Positions 1-12,400 of a stretch of 64,000 bases of DNA are shown here, in pieces (position 1 is the first letter of the stretch; each line of letters opens with the position of its first letter). Below the pieces are notes generated by a model, which was given only the letters and a program-made list of their open reading frames with translations, was not told the origin of the DNA and searched no databases. This stretch comes from Agelas oroides. Lineage: Eukaryota > Porifera > Demospongiae > Agelasida > Agelasidae. The position numbers and the translations under genes are program-made. The stretch spans positions 685,441 to 749,440 of the forward strand of contig OX422191.1 in the NCBI GenBank assembly GCA_949130485.1, in the 5' to 3' direction.

Positions 1-397
1 AGTTCCCCTGTTACCATTGTGATTACATGTGTGCACACGTACACATAGCTAGGTCCTGCATTATTCTAATTGTTGCATCCTCTCTGTGACATGACATCAT
101 ATATACCATGATACTGTTACTATAGTGGAGCACCCCAAGTGAGTTATCTGTGTCTACAGTGTCCGGTGGAGCACTGACTTAACTTCCCGTGTGGTTAGAC
201 CCCGCCCTCTGCTTATATTAACTCACGCTAAAATCACCAGTGACTGTAACACAGGGAGTACTCCTCTACTTGACTAGCTGACACACAGTGTCTGATACTG
301 TGTGTCAGTAGTGAAGTATCGAGACCAAATATACCTCACACAAAGTGAAGAGGTTTGTTGAACCACCTCTCATCTCTTGTTCTCTGACATTCTGCAG
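1..397 (+). repeat. Intron part of a ~950-bp LRR unit
   Basis: This matches the intron preceding every other tandem LRR exon, including the GGAGCACCCCAAGTGAG stretch, the hairpin at 286-316 and the pyrimidine-rich acceptor. It shows that the array continues to the left of the window. Confidence 0.85.
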
Positions 398-481
398 CCT
401 CAGTTGGAACCAGATCTCAGATGAAGGTGCTCGTGAATTGGCTGCAGCGTTACAAGTGAACCAGAGCCTTCAGACGCTAGA
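398..481 (+). CDS. LRR exon 1
   Basis: 84 bp, open, donor GTGAG at 482. The variable LRR core reads LSWNQISDEG. Its segmental-duplicate partner is the exon at 25158 (core LSGNQISAKG), so the pair differ in the core. Confidence 0.85.
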
Positions 482-3400
482 GTGAGTCCAGCCATTCCTA
501 GACTTGTGTTATATTGAGGACTTGATGATGCCACAGAAACTCACTAGTATTCCGGTTTTTGTGTAAAGACCTAACACTGTTTTACTCCCTATCTTGATTT
601 CCATGGTGAGCATCTTCTACAATATCTCACATGATATGATATGGCTTCACGTCAGTAAAGCTGGTTTGAAGCTTTTAGTTTAGTGAACACAGTTATCATT
701 TTCTTCTGAACACATACTCACATGGAACCACTAGCCTCATTCCCAGGCCACCACCCAGATATTTGTTACTTGCAGTATGAAACTTAAGAATCAGTCTCAA
801 CTATACTCGATGAGGCCCATGAGAGAACTCGGGCTACTGACGTCCTCACGGGGTTGATCAAAGAGGTGACTATGTGCGTAACTCCTAGGCCTGCTTTTCA
901 AGGTTTATACGTGTACATGCCAGAACTGGTAGATTAGTAGCATCAAGAGAAAAGAAAGCACAAAGCCAGCTCAACTCTAGTTCAATGACTGTTCAAAAGC
1001 CTAATATTTGAGTAAAAGTCCTCTCGCTCATGCTCGCCCCAATTAAGAGCTCCTCATTTGTGACCAAAACTGAATGTGCATGTCAAAATATTGATCACAA
1101 TCTATAATCTGTTTCGAGCAAAGTAACCACACCCCAAGATGCTTATAAGAGGTAATGTTTGCTGGTAGGCCACTGCTACTTAGCTACAAGACCTGAAGTA
1201 GGTTTTAGAGATCAGGATTTTGTGCTGCCTGAAGTGGAAAGCCTTAGAGTTCAGAGTTTTGTGGTTTCTTAAAAAAGCTTTACCCTCAAGGGAGGAGCCA
1301 GACATCAGTTTATCAATTGTGAATAGCGAGGCACGCCTTCACCTCCTTTATACTCGCGCGCATTACGCACGTAATATCAGCCCGAAGCGCGGTAGCGCAC
1401 TCAATACACACAATGATTTTATACGTAGTATATTGAACGTGTGACGTCACGTAAGCGGAAAAATCGCTACGGGAGTCGCTGTGAGGGGTGACAGTGGTGT
1501 AGCTGGTGAAGGGAGAGTTGTTGGTGTACCAAAGTTTCATTCCTGGGGTAAGTGCACTATGCCATTAACGAATATCAACTCAGATTGGATGTTCAACGCT
1601 TCCTCCGGCCTGTGTATTATATTGGGTTAGTTATACGAGCAAAGTAACCGCACCCCAAGATGCTCACGGATGGTTAGAGCTGCAGGCTTACCTTGGCTCG
1701 AACATTAGAGTTCAGTGCTATACGTAGGTAAAATCTGTTAGTAGGCTTTAGGAGAAAAAAAGTTCACTGCTACTTAGCTACAAGACCTGAAGTAGAAATC
1801 AGGGTTTTGTGCTGAAGTAGGAAGACTTAGAGTTCCGAGTTTTGTGGCTTCTTGAAAAAAGCATAACCCTCAAAGGAGGAGCCAGACAACAGTTTAGCAA
1901 ATCGTGAACAGCGAGGCACTCCTTCACCTGCTTTATACTCGCGCATTAAGGTGGCGGGTAAATCTGCCATATATAAAATGTCTCATCTTACTAGTTGTGC
2001 AATCACTTACAGCCAAACTTGATATTCAAGTACTGTATGGCAAGTACTATCTGTGTAACAAATCTTGATACAATGCTACAAAGAATAGCGCGGAGAGCAG
2101 TGGTTGAGTTTTACAATTTTTCATCACGTTTCACTCGCACGGTATGAGAGCCACATACTCCATTCTTGGCGAGGAGAAAGTTCGACAGTCGCTAGAGGGG
2201 GCTACATAGAGTTTTGGTCATAAGCTGTAAAGCTTAACGGATGGCGAGTTGAAACTGTTATTGGAAAGTCACTTTTTGTGGCGTTTCGCGGCACGATCTC
2301 TCCCTGGCGTTTGTTAATCACGAATACTTTACGTTACCCCCTCGACTAACCACTGGAGAAGCTGTTTATAGTAAGGAGAGTTGCTAAAGTCGTTTACCTG
2401 ATTCACGAAGCGTCACGAAAAAAATGCATCCATGGCCTTCTTGGTGGGTGTGGCCATTGGTGTACGGCGATCGACGACGTAGAAACTTCTCAGGCCTTCC
2501 TTCATGCTTTTGTTGCTTGTAGTACGCCTGTACGGCTACGTAGCTCTTCGATAAGCTACTGAAGCAGCTGCTACAGTGATTTGCTTCGTTCAAGAAGACA
2601 AACCAGCTGTACAATGGTGGGCGTAAACGGGAAACAATTATTTCGCTTGCGTGGATAGCTTACCCGCCACCTTAAGTGCGGTAGCGCGCTCAATACACGC
2701 AATGATTTTATACGTAGGTATATTGAACGTGTGACGTCACGTAAGCGGAAAAATCGCTTCCGGAGTCGGTGTGAGGGGTGACAGTGGTGTAGCTGGTGAA
2801 GGGAGAGTTGTTGGTGTACCAAAGTTTCATTCCTGGGGTAAGTGCACCATGCCGTTAACGAATATCAACTCAGATTGGATGTTCAACGCTTCCTCCGGCC
2901 TGTGTATTATATTAGTTAATTATTTACGCTGTCCTTTAAGTTGCATCTTGGGGTGTAACTTGGGTTTTGATTCTTCCTCGTTGTTTGTGTATACAGTAAT
3001 GGAACCACTTACCTTTCTTTTTGTTCACTTCTGCAGCCTCAGGAACAATAAGATCTCAGCTGATGGTGTGTTGGTACTGGCTGGAGCTTTGATAGTGAAC
3101 AAGAACCTTAAACTAGAGTGAGTCCGGCTACTTATGTACTACAGGCACATGGATGGTTCCATGTACCCTGTCCCATGATCACGACTCTAATAGGAGCTCT
3201 CTATTTGTGACCAACAACTGAATGTGTATGTCAAAGTCTTATGTGTTTGACCACAAGTAAACATTATTTGCCGAGCCCCTTAACATGAGGCAAGTAATCG
3301 TGCAGTGGTGAGATCACATGCATGTGTCTGTAATGCTTTAGGAATTGAAGATTTGTCAGTATATGACATATGTTTATATGCATAGACTGTGCACACGCAC

Positions 3401-6400
3401 ATGCACTCTGAATTGGATTCATATCGTCGGAGGTAACTAGCCTCGTACCCAGGCTCCTCCCCATGCCGAAAAGTGGGGAGAGAGCCTGGACGATCTGATC
3501 ACGTGCCCCGTGATGTACTATGTGTGGTCTTATGTGTGGTTTTGATAATCGAATTATTGCCCACGCTGTCTGTACTCAGCATTATAAGCGGTACTCGTGT
3601 GTTGTAGCCGTTGTTGGAGTTCTGGATCAGTGGATGTCGCTGAGACTACAGACGGGCACTGGAAGGCTGTTTCACTGTTATCTAGCTAGCTGGTAAGCAG
3701 TGTAGCTTCTACTCTACACCTCACTGGAAGACAGTCGCTTTAGCGACGTTCACAGCGCTGGCTACCGCTCACTATGACAGCATGCTAGGAGTATACAGAA
3801 CTCACAGCTGTTCACAGAGGCCTTCCAAAGACTCCTTGCTGACACAGTGAGCAATATCCAACGCTGTCAACGTCGATAAGGCGACTGCCTCCTGCGTCGT
3901 TTGAACGAAACGACGTCGTGGCAGCGTAAAACTTGGCGCTACGGTAGAAGCTATAGTTGAAATATCATACTGGGAGCTTGAGTCTAGCTAGATAATAGTG
4001 AACAGCCTTTCAGTGCCAATCTGTAGTCTCAGCGACATACAACAACGGCCGTGTCAGTGCTTATAACGCTGAGTACGGACTGCGTGGGCAATAATTCGAT
4101 TATCAAAACCACGCATAAAACCACACATAGTACGTCACGGGGCACGTGATCAGATCGTCCAGGCTCTCTCCCCGCTTTTCGGCATGGGGAGGAGCCTGGG
4201 TACGAGGCTAGGAGGTACCTTAGTGGAGACACACACAGTGGTACAGGAAGTGAAGAAGAGAGAGCTCGAAAGAGGCAGGTAGAGGCAGGGAAGAGGAGCT
4301 AGGAGTGTGTGTCACCAAGAGACTAGCATATGGTGATCTCAGCTTCTTTTAGCTATAAAACAGGGAGAGGCATACACGGGAGTCTCTTTGACATAGGTAC
4401 ATACCGTATTCTCTCTAAAATAGTGGACACTTTAATTGTCCGGATACCTCAATTATGAATTTTTTGTCTCTCTAATTAAACCAGACAGCAGAAAAATTGA
4501 GGGATTTTCCCTCTCTAATACATGCGAACACTAGCGATGTCACTGATGCTGAAATCATTTGTTGGAGTGTTGGCTAGTCAAACGAAGCTCTACAGAGTGA
4601 AACAAGGAACAGAGGGAGGCTCACAAGGTTATTTCAACAAACTGTATGCTCTGAAATGATTTGTTATCCGTTTACAGAGAACGCTTACCAGCTGTGTGTC
4701 GTGTTTGTCATCTTGCGTTGATAGCAAGGTGCAACTCCGACATTTATGAAGCCCAAGTACTGCTGTACCTGTTAGTGTTGTGCTTCTGTGCTTCTGCTTG
4801 TTGGTGTTGAAACACCCCCAATAAGTTGTTTTTATGATCAAGGCGATCGACAATGACCTTGGCTTCGGTCGCTATGCTTCACCACTTCGAAAGGTGATGC
4901 TCAGTACGTGTCTTTGTGGGTCCTGACCGATGCACACAGAAGGTGGCAATAGTTGGACATGGTAGTTCACAAAAACTGGTGCTATAAAACTCTCTAGTTC
5001 ACACCAGACACTTCTGTTAAAAAATTAATAACTCTCTAAAATTTCCAGACACTCCCATTTTGAATTATATTTTGCTGTCCAATATTTTAGAGAGAATATG
5101 GTAAATATACTACAATACATACATGAAACAATAACGTACACTGCCTGTTTCGAGCCCTTCTTCAATTTAGTGGTTCCTGTACCTCCGTGTGCACACTCTC
5201 AACACGAGTAGTGACTTCATCTGCACATGCATATACCTAGTCATGAGTTAGGTGCCTTTGTTTTGATTCTTCCCCATATGTAAGTTTATAATATTATGAT
5301 TTTTGAACTATGTGCCTGGCATTTTTGTTCTCTAACATTCTGCAGCCTCAGTAAGAATGGAATTTCATATGAACGTGTGTGTGTACTGGTGGAAGCTTTA
5401 AAAGTGAACCAGAGCCATCAGAAGCTTAAGCTAAAGTAAGTTCAGCCATTCATGTCCTATACTTTCAATTGGTATACACAGAGCCTGTAGGCCTAAGGTT
5501 ATTTCCGGGCCTGGGCTGCAATAGTAGGGAGGGCATGTGACACTTGCAAAACATTTGTGTGTACTAGCATGGATCGATGGTTGTGGGCTTCCCTGACTCA
5601 TGATCACGACTGGAATAAGAGTTCATCATTTGTGACCAACAACTGAGTGTGCATATCAAATTATATTGTTTATGCTGGGGCGTAGACAACTTTTGAGAAG
5701 TGGGGGAGCTTAGCCTCTAGGATCGAGTTTGTTGCTCGTAAACGAGAGTCGAATTCATATATTTGGACACTTCTAAGCTTTGATCTTTGTATGTCTAACA
5801 CTGCTTATAACCTGAAAGCTGTTTTTACCTCTCTTGCTTTTCTAAATTTTGGACGTCCTTTTGCGGTAACTGCTTGTACACATAGTAACATGAGCTTAAA
5901 ATCTGGGGGGGCTTCAGTCCCCCAGCCCCCCCACCCCCCCCTTGCCTACACCCTTGTTATGACCTCAACAAATCATGACCCTTGGTTTTTGAATCTTCCT
6001 TGTATACTGTTGTTAAGTATATAATTGTGTCCACGAACCCTTTTTGAAGCACTTCCCTTTATTTGTTGTCTAACCTCCTGCAGCCTCAGTGGGAATGAGA
6101 TAACAGACAAAGGTGCTTGTGCAATCGCCACAGCTTTACGAGTGAACCAGAGCCTTCAGGAGCTAAGGTGAGCTTTGTCAACATTGACCAAATGGGAATT
6201 GACCAAATGGGAATTGACGAAGTGGGAAGTTGACCAAATGGGAATTGACGAAGTGGGAATTGACAAAGTGGGAATTGACGAAGTGGGAATAAACCCAACC
6301 ATTCATGTCCTACTTCTTAAGAAGTGTACACTGGTACTGCAGTGGTAGTTGTGTACACTCTGTATCTCAACTAGTGTAGCATTACAGGAGTCAAATGAAA

Positions 6401-9400
6401 GGCACTGAAGTGCCAAACCCTCGGCGCAGCAGTGCATGTGATTGTACTTGTGTGTTAACTAGAATCGATCACTGTCTCGTGAACAATAGTATCATGACGT
6501 TTGCTCTCGAGTTGATATGGCATGCCTTTCGATATCAATTCATTCGTAGCATCCAAAACCATAATGATGAATAGACCTTTCCCACTAACATCAAAATATG
6601 TGCGGAATACGTGACGTCACGTCTGGGGTGCCTCGGAAGGCTTGCTGGGGCGAATTCTCCATTGCTATATACGGGAACGTAGCCTACGTTCAGACGGCTG
6701 CTGCCTTCGCGTACAGGGGAATCCCAAGCTGCCTAGACGCCGACCTAGAGTTCCAGCATCGGCCTATTCAACAGTGGTAGTTTGAACTCCGTGCGTCTTT
6801 TTTCGACACTGCCGTGGAGCTGTTAGATGAACGTGTCTTGTGTACGCCCAACGGTTTGTGGTGGCTACTAAGTGTCTACAAACGTCATAAGTTCTGGTCA
6901 AGTATAACTTGCAGCAGTGTGCACCAACCCAAAGTGTCTGTCGTCCAGTGTTGTCCTACATAGCATAGCTTTGCGCTGCCTGACATCCGCGAAAGCGTGC
7001 GAGTAAGCTATGTACTCGAGAAAAGCTATCTAGTAGCTACATGTAGATACTCGAAGCTAAGCTAGGTAGTGACTGGTAAGTAGTACGTATAAATGTACAT
7101 TTTAGACATTTTAACTAGCTCTACAGCTCCGCTCGCCGATAGTAATCCCTCCTGTACCTGGAGGTAGCCAACCGCTCTGTCCAGCGTCAAACAAGTCGGA
7201 CGGAGTTCGAACTACCACTGTTGAAAAGGCCGATGCTGGAACTCTGGATCAGTGTCGAGGCAGCTCGGTATTTCCCCTGTACACGAACCAGCAACCGTCT
7301 GAATGTAGGCCATGTTCTCATATAATAACAATGGAGAATTCGCCCCAGCAGGCCTTCTGAGGCACCCCAGACGTGACGTCACGTATACTGCATTCCATTG
7401 CGTCTTAATGGGAAAGGTCTATTACAGGTACAGCAGCTTTACACTGCGGGCATACCTTTGTTGGAGGCATACTTACTGCCAATGGCCAATAATCGAACTG
7501 GCAAGGAACGTCTCTCCCAAGAACAAAATGGCCACTAGCCACGTGGTCCCAGATTCATACGCATGCACGTTTTCCGTGGAGTAAAAAATGGCCGACTTAT
7601 CATGTCGCCGTACCAACAGGAAACGCTCTAGCTTCGCAACAAAGCATTTTCAGAGAAAATCGCTTAAAATTTCGACCTTCATCCGCCACTGAGAAGGTTA
7701 GTATCGTTTGTGGCACGAATAATCACGTGAAAAGTGAGATGTTGAGTAACAGACACACACACAGACCAACTACTGTAACCCTCGCTGTGCATGCGCGCTG
7801 AGGGTTAATTACTACAAGGTGCACTACAGTTGAAATTGCCAATAGGTTAAATTTTTGAATTACAACTTTAAAAATGTCACAGCAAGAAAAGGTTTTAGCA
7901 AGTTTGGGATGATCTAAAGTGTGCCTTTAAAATTATATGTGTAAACCTACATTCTTAAGAGGTGTATACTGAGAGGTATCATTCCCAGGCCTGTGCTGAT
8001 ACCGGTATTGTCCCAGGCAAGTGCCCATGGGTGCTCGCAGCTCAAGCACCAAAAATTGAGGGTGGGCGGTTACACAGAGGTGGTGCTTGAATGATCCAAC
8101 TATCTCCGGCATGCGTGATCATGAGGTAGAAATGCAGAGAGGAGGAGGAGATTAACCAGTTTATGAGTGCAGCGAGAGGCTGAACAACGTAGGCACAACC
8201 TCATTCGTGCCTCCGTCGATCAGCCTCTCGTTGTTGCTTCCTCTGGGAATCATCCTCTTCTCAACAGTGTCACTGCACCCGTATCCTGGTTAATCTACGA
8301 GTACAGTGACAGCATTGAGCAGAGGATGATTCCCGGAGGCAGTAATGACGAGAGGCTGACCAACGTAGGCACACAAAGTAGCTCAATCATTATCTTGCTT
8401 CCCACGAGCCTCTCCTGCATGCATTCACGTATGCCCTTGTACAGCTACTAGTGGAGCACCCCAGGTGACTTATTAGTGTGCACAGTATCCGGTAGAGTGC
8501 CTGACTGGACTCCCCAGCTGGTTAGACCCCGCCCTCTGCTTATATTAAAATCACCAGTGACTGTAACACAGGGAGTACTCCTCTACTTGACTAGCTGACA
8601 CACAGTGTCTGATACTGTGTGTCAGTAGTGAGGTACCGTGAGACCAAATATACCCTTACACAAAATGAAGAGGTTTGTTTAACCACCTCTCATCTCTTCT
8701 TCTCTGACATTCTACAGCCTCAGTGTGAACCAGATTTCAGACGAAGGTGCTCATGAATTGGCTGCCGCGTTGCAAGTGAACCAGAGCCTTCAGACACTAA
8801 AGTGAGTCTAACCCTTCATGTCCTACTTCTTAAGAGGTGTACAATGGGACTGCAGCAATGGTTGTGTACTCTCTCAACTGGTGTAGCAGTACCAGTGCAG
8901 TGCATGGTTGGTTTTGGTTGGAGCTATTGAAATGCATGGTACAGTTTAGCCTCGTACCAAGGTTCTCAGTGGGCGGGGAAAACGAGAGCCTGGTATGAAC
9001 TGTTTGCGCATGTGCTTAATTTCTCAGAAATCTTGGGAGATCGGGAACTATCGTGTTATATCTGTACAACCGTGACTTTCATAACATGTACTTACTACTA
9101 CACCGCCCGCACATTTTCTGACCAATCATGAAGCTCTTTTGATTGAGGGAGGGACAGCCATCTTAGTGATGCAGCATTTTCTGGTTACTTCCTCTGGACA
9201 ATATTCTTGTCCCCCCACCACTCCCTCTTTCTTGAGACTGTGAGCACTGGTAATTTTAAGGGTGGGGCTAGGAGTGCACAAGTTCCCCTGTTATCATTGT
9301 GATTACATGTGTGCACACGTACACATAGCTAGGTCCTGCAATATTCTAATTGTTGCATCCTCTCTGTGACATGACATCATATATACCATGATACTGTTAC

Positions 9401-12400
9401 TATAGTGGAGCACCCCAAGTGAGTTATCTGTGGCTACAGTGTCCGGTGGAGCACTGACTTAACTTCCCGTGTGGTTAGACTCCGCCCTCTGCTTATATTA
9501 ATTCACACTAAAATCACCAGTGACTGTAACACAGGGAGCAGTCCTCTACTTGACTAGCTGACACACAGTGTCTGATACTGTGTGTCAGTAGTGAGGTACC
9601 GAGACCAAATATACCTTACACAAAGTGAAGAGGTTTGTTGAACAACCTCTCATCTCTTGTTCTCTGACATTCTGCAGCCTCAGGCACAACCAGATCTCAG
9701 ATGAAGGAGCTCGTGAATTGGCTGCAGCGTTGCAAGTGAACCAGAGCCTTCAGACAATAGAGTGAGTCCAGCCCTTCATGTCCTACTTCTTAAGAGGTGT
9801 ACACTGCGACTGCAGCAAGGGTTGTGTACACTCTCAACTGGTGCAGCAGTACCAGTGCAGTACATGGTTGGTTTTGGTTGAAGCTATTGAAATGCATGGT
9901 ACAGTTTAGCCTCGTACCAAGGCTCTCAGTGGGCGGGGAAAACGAGAGCCTGGTATCATCTGTTTGCACATGCGCTTAATTTCTCAGAAATCTTGGGAGA
10001 TCGGGAACTATCGTGTTATGTTATATATAAACCATGGTAAGGAGGTGTATATGGCGAATATACTACCCGAGACCGAGGTCAGAGGAAGTTTGCAGTAGAT
10101 ATACCCCGAGCCGCAGGCGAGGGGTATATCTACTGCAAACTTCCGATGACCGAGGTCGAGGGTAGTATGATTCGCCATATACACCTCCTTACCATGGTTT
10201 ATATAATATATACTTATGGTGCGTGGGCGGATTACGTAAGCGGTTCCGTTTCCGGTATTGCATTTTTGAATTTGAATCGACGAGGCTAGTGTCGTTGTGC
10301 GTTGCTGCTGCTTTTTGACTGGAAAAGGATGAGTTTTAGTACGCTTAGGCGACCAAAAGACCCCCGAAACATCTCTGCAGTCAAGGCAGAGTCTGAGCCA
10401 TGACGATGGGCCTTTCGCTCGTGTCGACTTGAAACCAAGATGCTACTGGCGCTCGGCCATGATGCCGATGGGCAGCTAGCTTGCTACCTAGCCGCTCTTG
10501 GTCGGAAGCTGGCGATCATGAAACAATGGTTCGAGCTGGCAGTAGAACGCCCAGCCTCACAGTTCAGCTAGCAGTTGTCCTAGCGCTATCCCTGGATCAA
10601 CCGCCTGGCGAGTGAAGTATTATCGTCAGCATCCGTCAGGGTAGTGCCAGCTGCCGGAGAGCAGTAGCGTCTGTCCAGCCGTGCGTGGTTCAACACACCA
10701 AGTAAGCACTATTGCTGCACGAATAACCTGGCAAGTTTGTGCGACGCTTTGGCTGTTGTGCTAATACTGAGTACGGGGGCTCTATAGTGCTGGCAATGGC
10801 TCTTGAGGACTGGGGGGAATTGGCCATTCCATTGCAAAACAAAAACCGTTTCTTTGTGCTGCAGTTATGACTGATTGCCAAATATACACCCCTGACTCAG
10901 CAATATACTCCCTTGCGGTTGAAATATACACTCCTGACTCAGCAATATACTCCCTGCGGTCGCAGCTGCGCGGTCTATATGCCATATATGACCCCATGCG
11001 GCACCTTTCATCCGCCCACGCACCATAGTATATATCTGTATATACAACCGTGACTTTCATAACGTGTAGTTACTACTACACCACCCACACATTTTCTGAC
11101 CAATGATGAAGCTCTTTTGATTGAGGGAGGAACAGCCATCTTAGTGATGCAGCATTTTCTGGTTACTTCCTCTGGACAATATTCTTGTCCCCCCACCACT
11201 CCCTCTTTCTTGAGACTGTGAGCACTGGTTGGGGCGAGCCTGAGGGAGCCCCACACTAGCGGGACTGCATTGCAGAAGTGTGTGTGTATACGTACGTACG
11301 TACGTACGTGCTTGCTTGCGGCCCAGAGGAGGGAGGACATGACGTCACAATGTAGCGACAATTAGTGCGCTCTGATGACATTCCAAGAGCAAGAATCGTG
11401 GATGAAGCTACAAGGATTGCTCTATGGGCTAAGTCACGATGGGCGCATAGAGTTTTCGACTAAGTTGAAGCTATCTGGCTAGTCAAAATTGGTTAATATG
11501 ACTCACCTCGCAGGCTAAGCTTGTAAGTTGCCAGTTTGACGCAAGGTGAGTCACAGGAGGCCAGTTTAGGTGCCAAACATCTTCAACCTTGTCGAAAACC
11601 ACGTACGCCCATTGTGCCCATTGCGACTTTGTCCATATAGTCGTTCGTTTAGCTTGCATCCACACTTCTTGGCCTTGGAATGTCAGTTAATAGTCGTCAT
11701 CACGTGATCGCGTCCCACCTCCTCTGCTTGCGGCCATATACCGTAAATTTTAAATGAGCGCATTCAAATATTTCACGAAGACCGATCTCGTGTACGAAGC
11801 ATGTTATGTGTGCGCTACTGCCCGAGTGCAGCATCGGAGGCCCGGAGCGAAGACAACTGAAGGTAAAGCACGCAACGTTCTTCTGGTTTGTACTTCTTCC
11901 GACCATCAACGGCAGGCCGCTCTCACAGGCGGTACAAATATGGACAGTGGAGTTGATGTCGCTTCAGGTAAAAGCCAGTCATGCATGGCATGAACGGCAC
12001 TCACAAACGCCAGAAAATCAGCTCATGATTTAGCTTAGTCCATGCATGTATAGCTACATTAGCTGCCCTGGCTGGAGAAATGGCTGGCATACGTGACACT
12101 AAGCTATCTCGGGTGAGGACTTAGCTACTTATGCGTTTTGAAATATACCACGACAAATTAGTAAACCAGCAGTGTGCTGCTCGTTCAGGCTCGCCCCAAG
12201 ATGATGAATCATCCCACTAGTAATTTTAAGGGTGGGGCTAGGAGTGCACCAATTCCCCTGTTACCATTGTGATTACATGTGTGCACATGTTACACATAGC
12301 TAGGTCCTGCATTATTCTAATTGTTGCATCCTCTCTGTGGCATGACATCATATATACCATGATACTGTTACTATAGTGGAGAACCCCAGTGAGTTGTTAT

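Noticed and set aside
9797-9979. Recurring ~60-aa open frame in each array unit (HGWFWLKLLK...)
   Set aside because: It lies in the intron, has no splice-site logic, and is repeated only because the whole unit is duplicated; part of it is a decayed MULE end.
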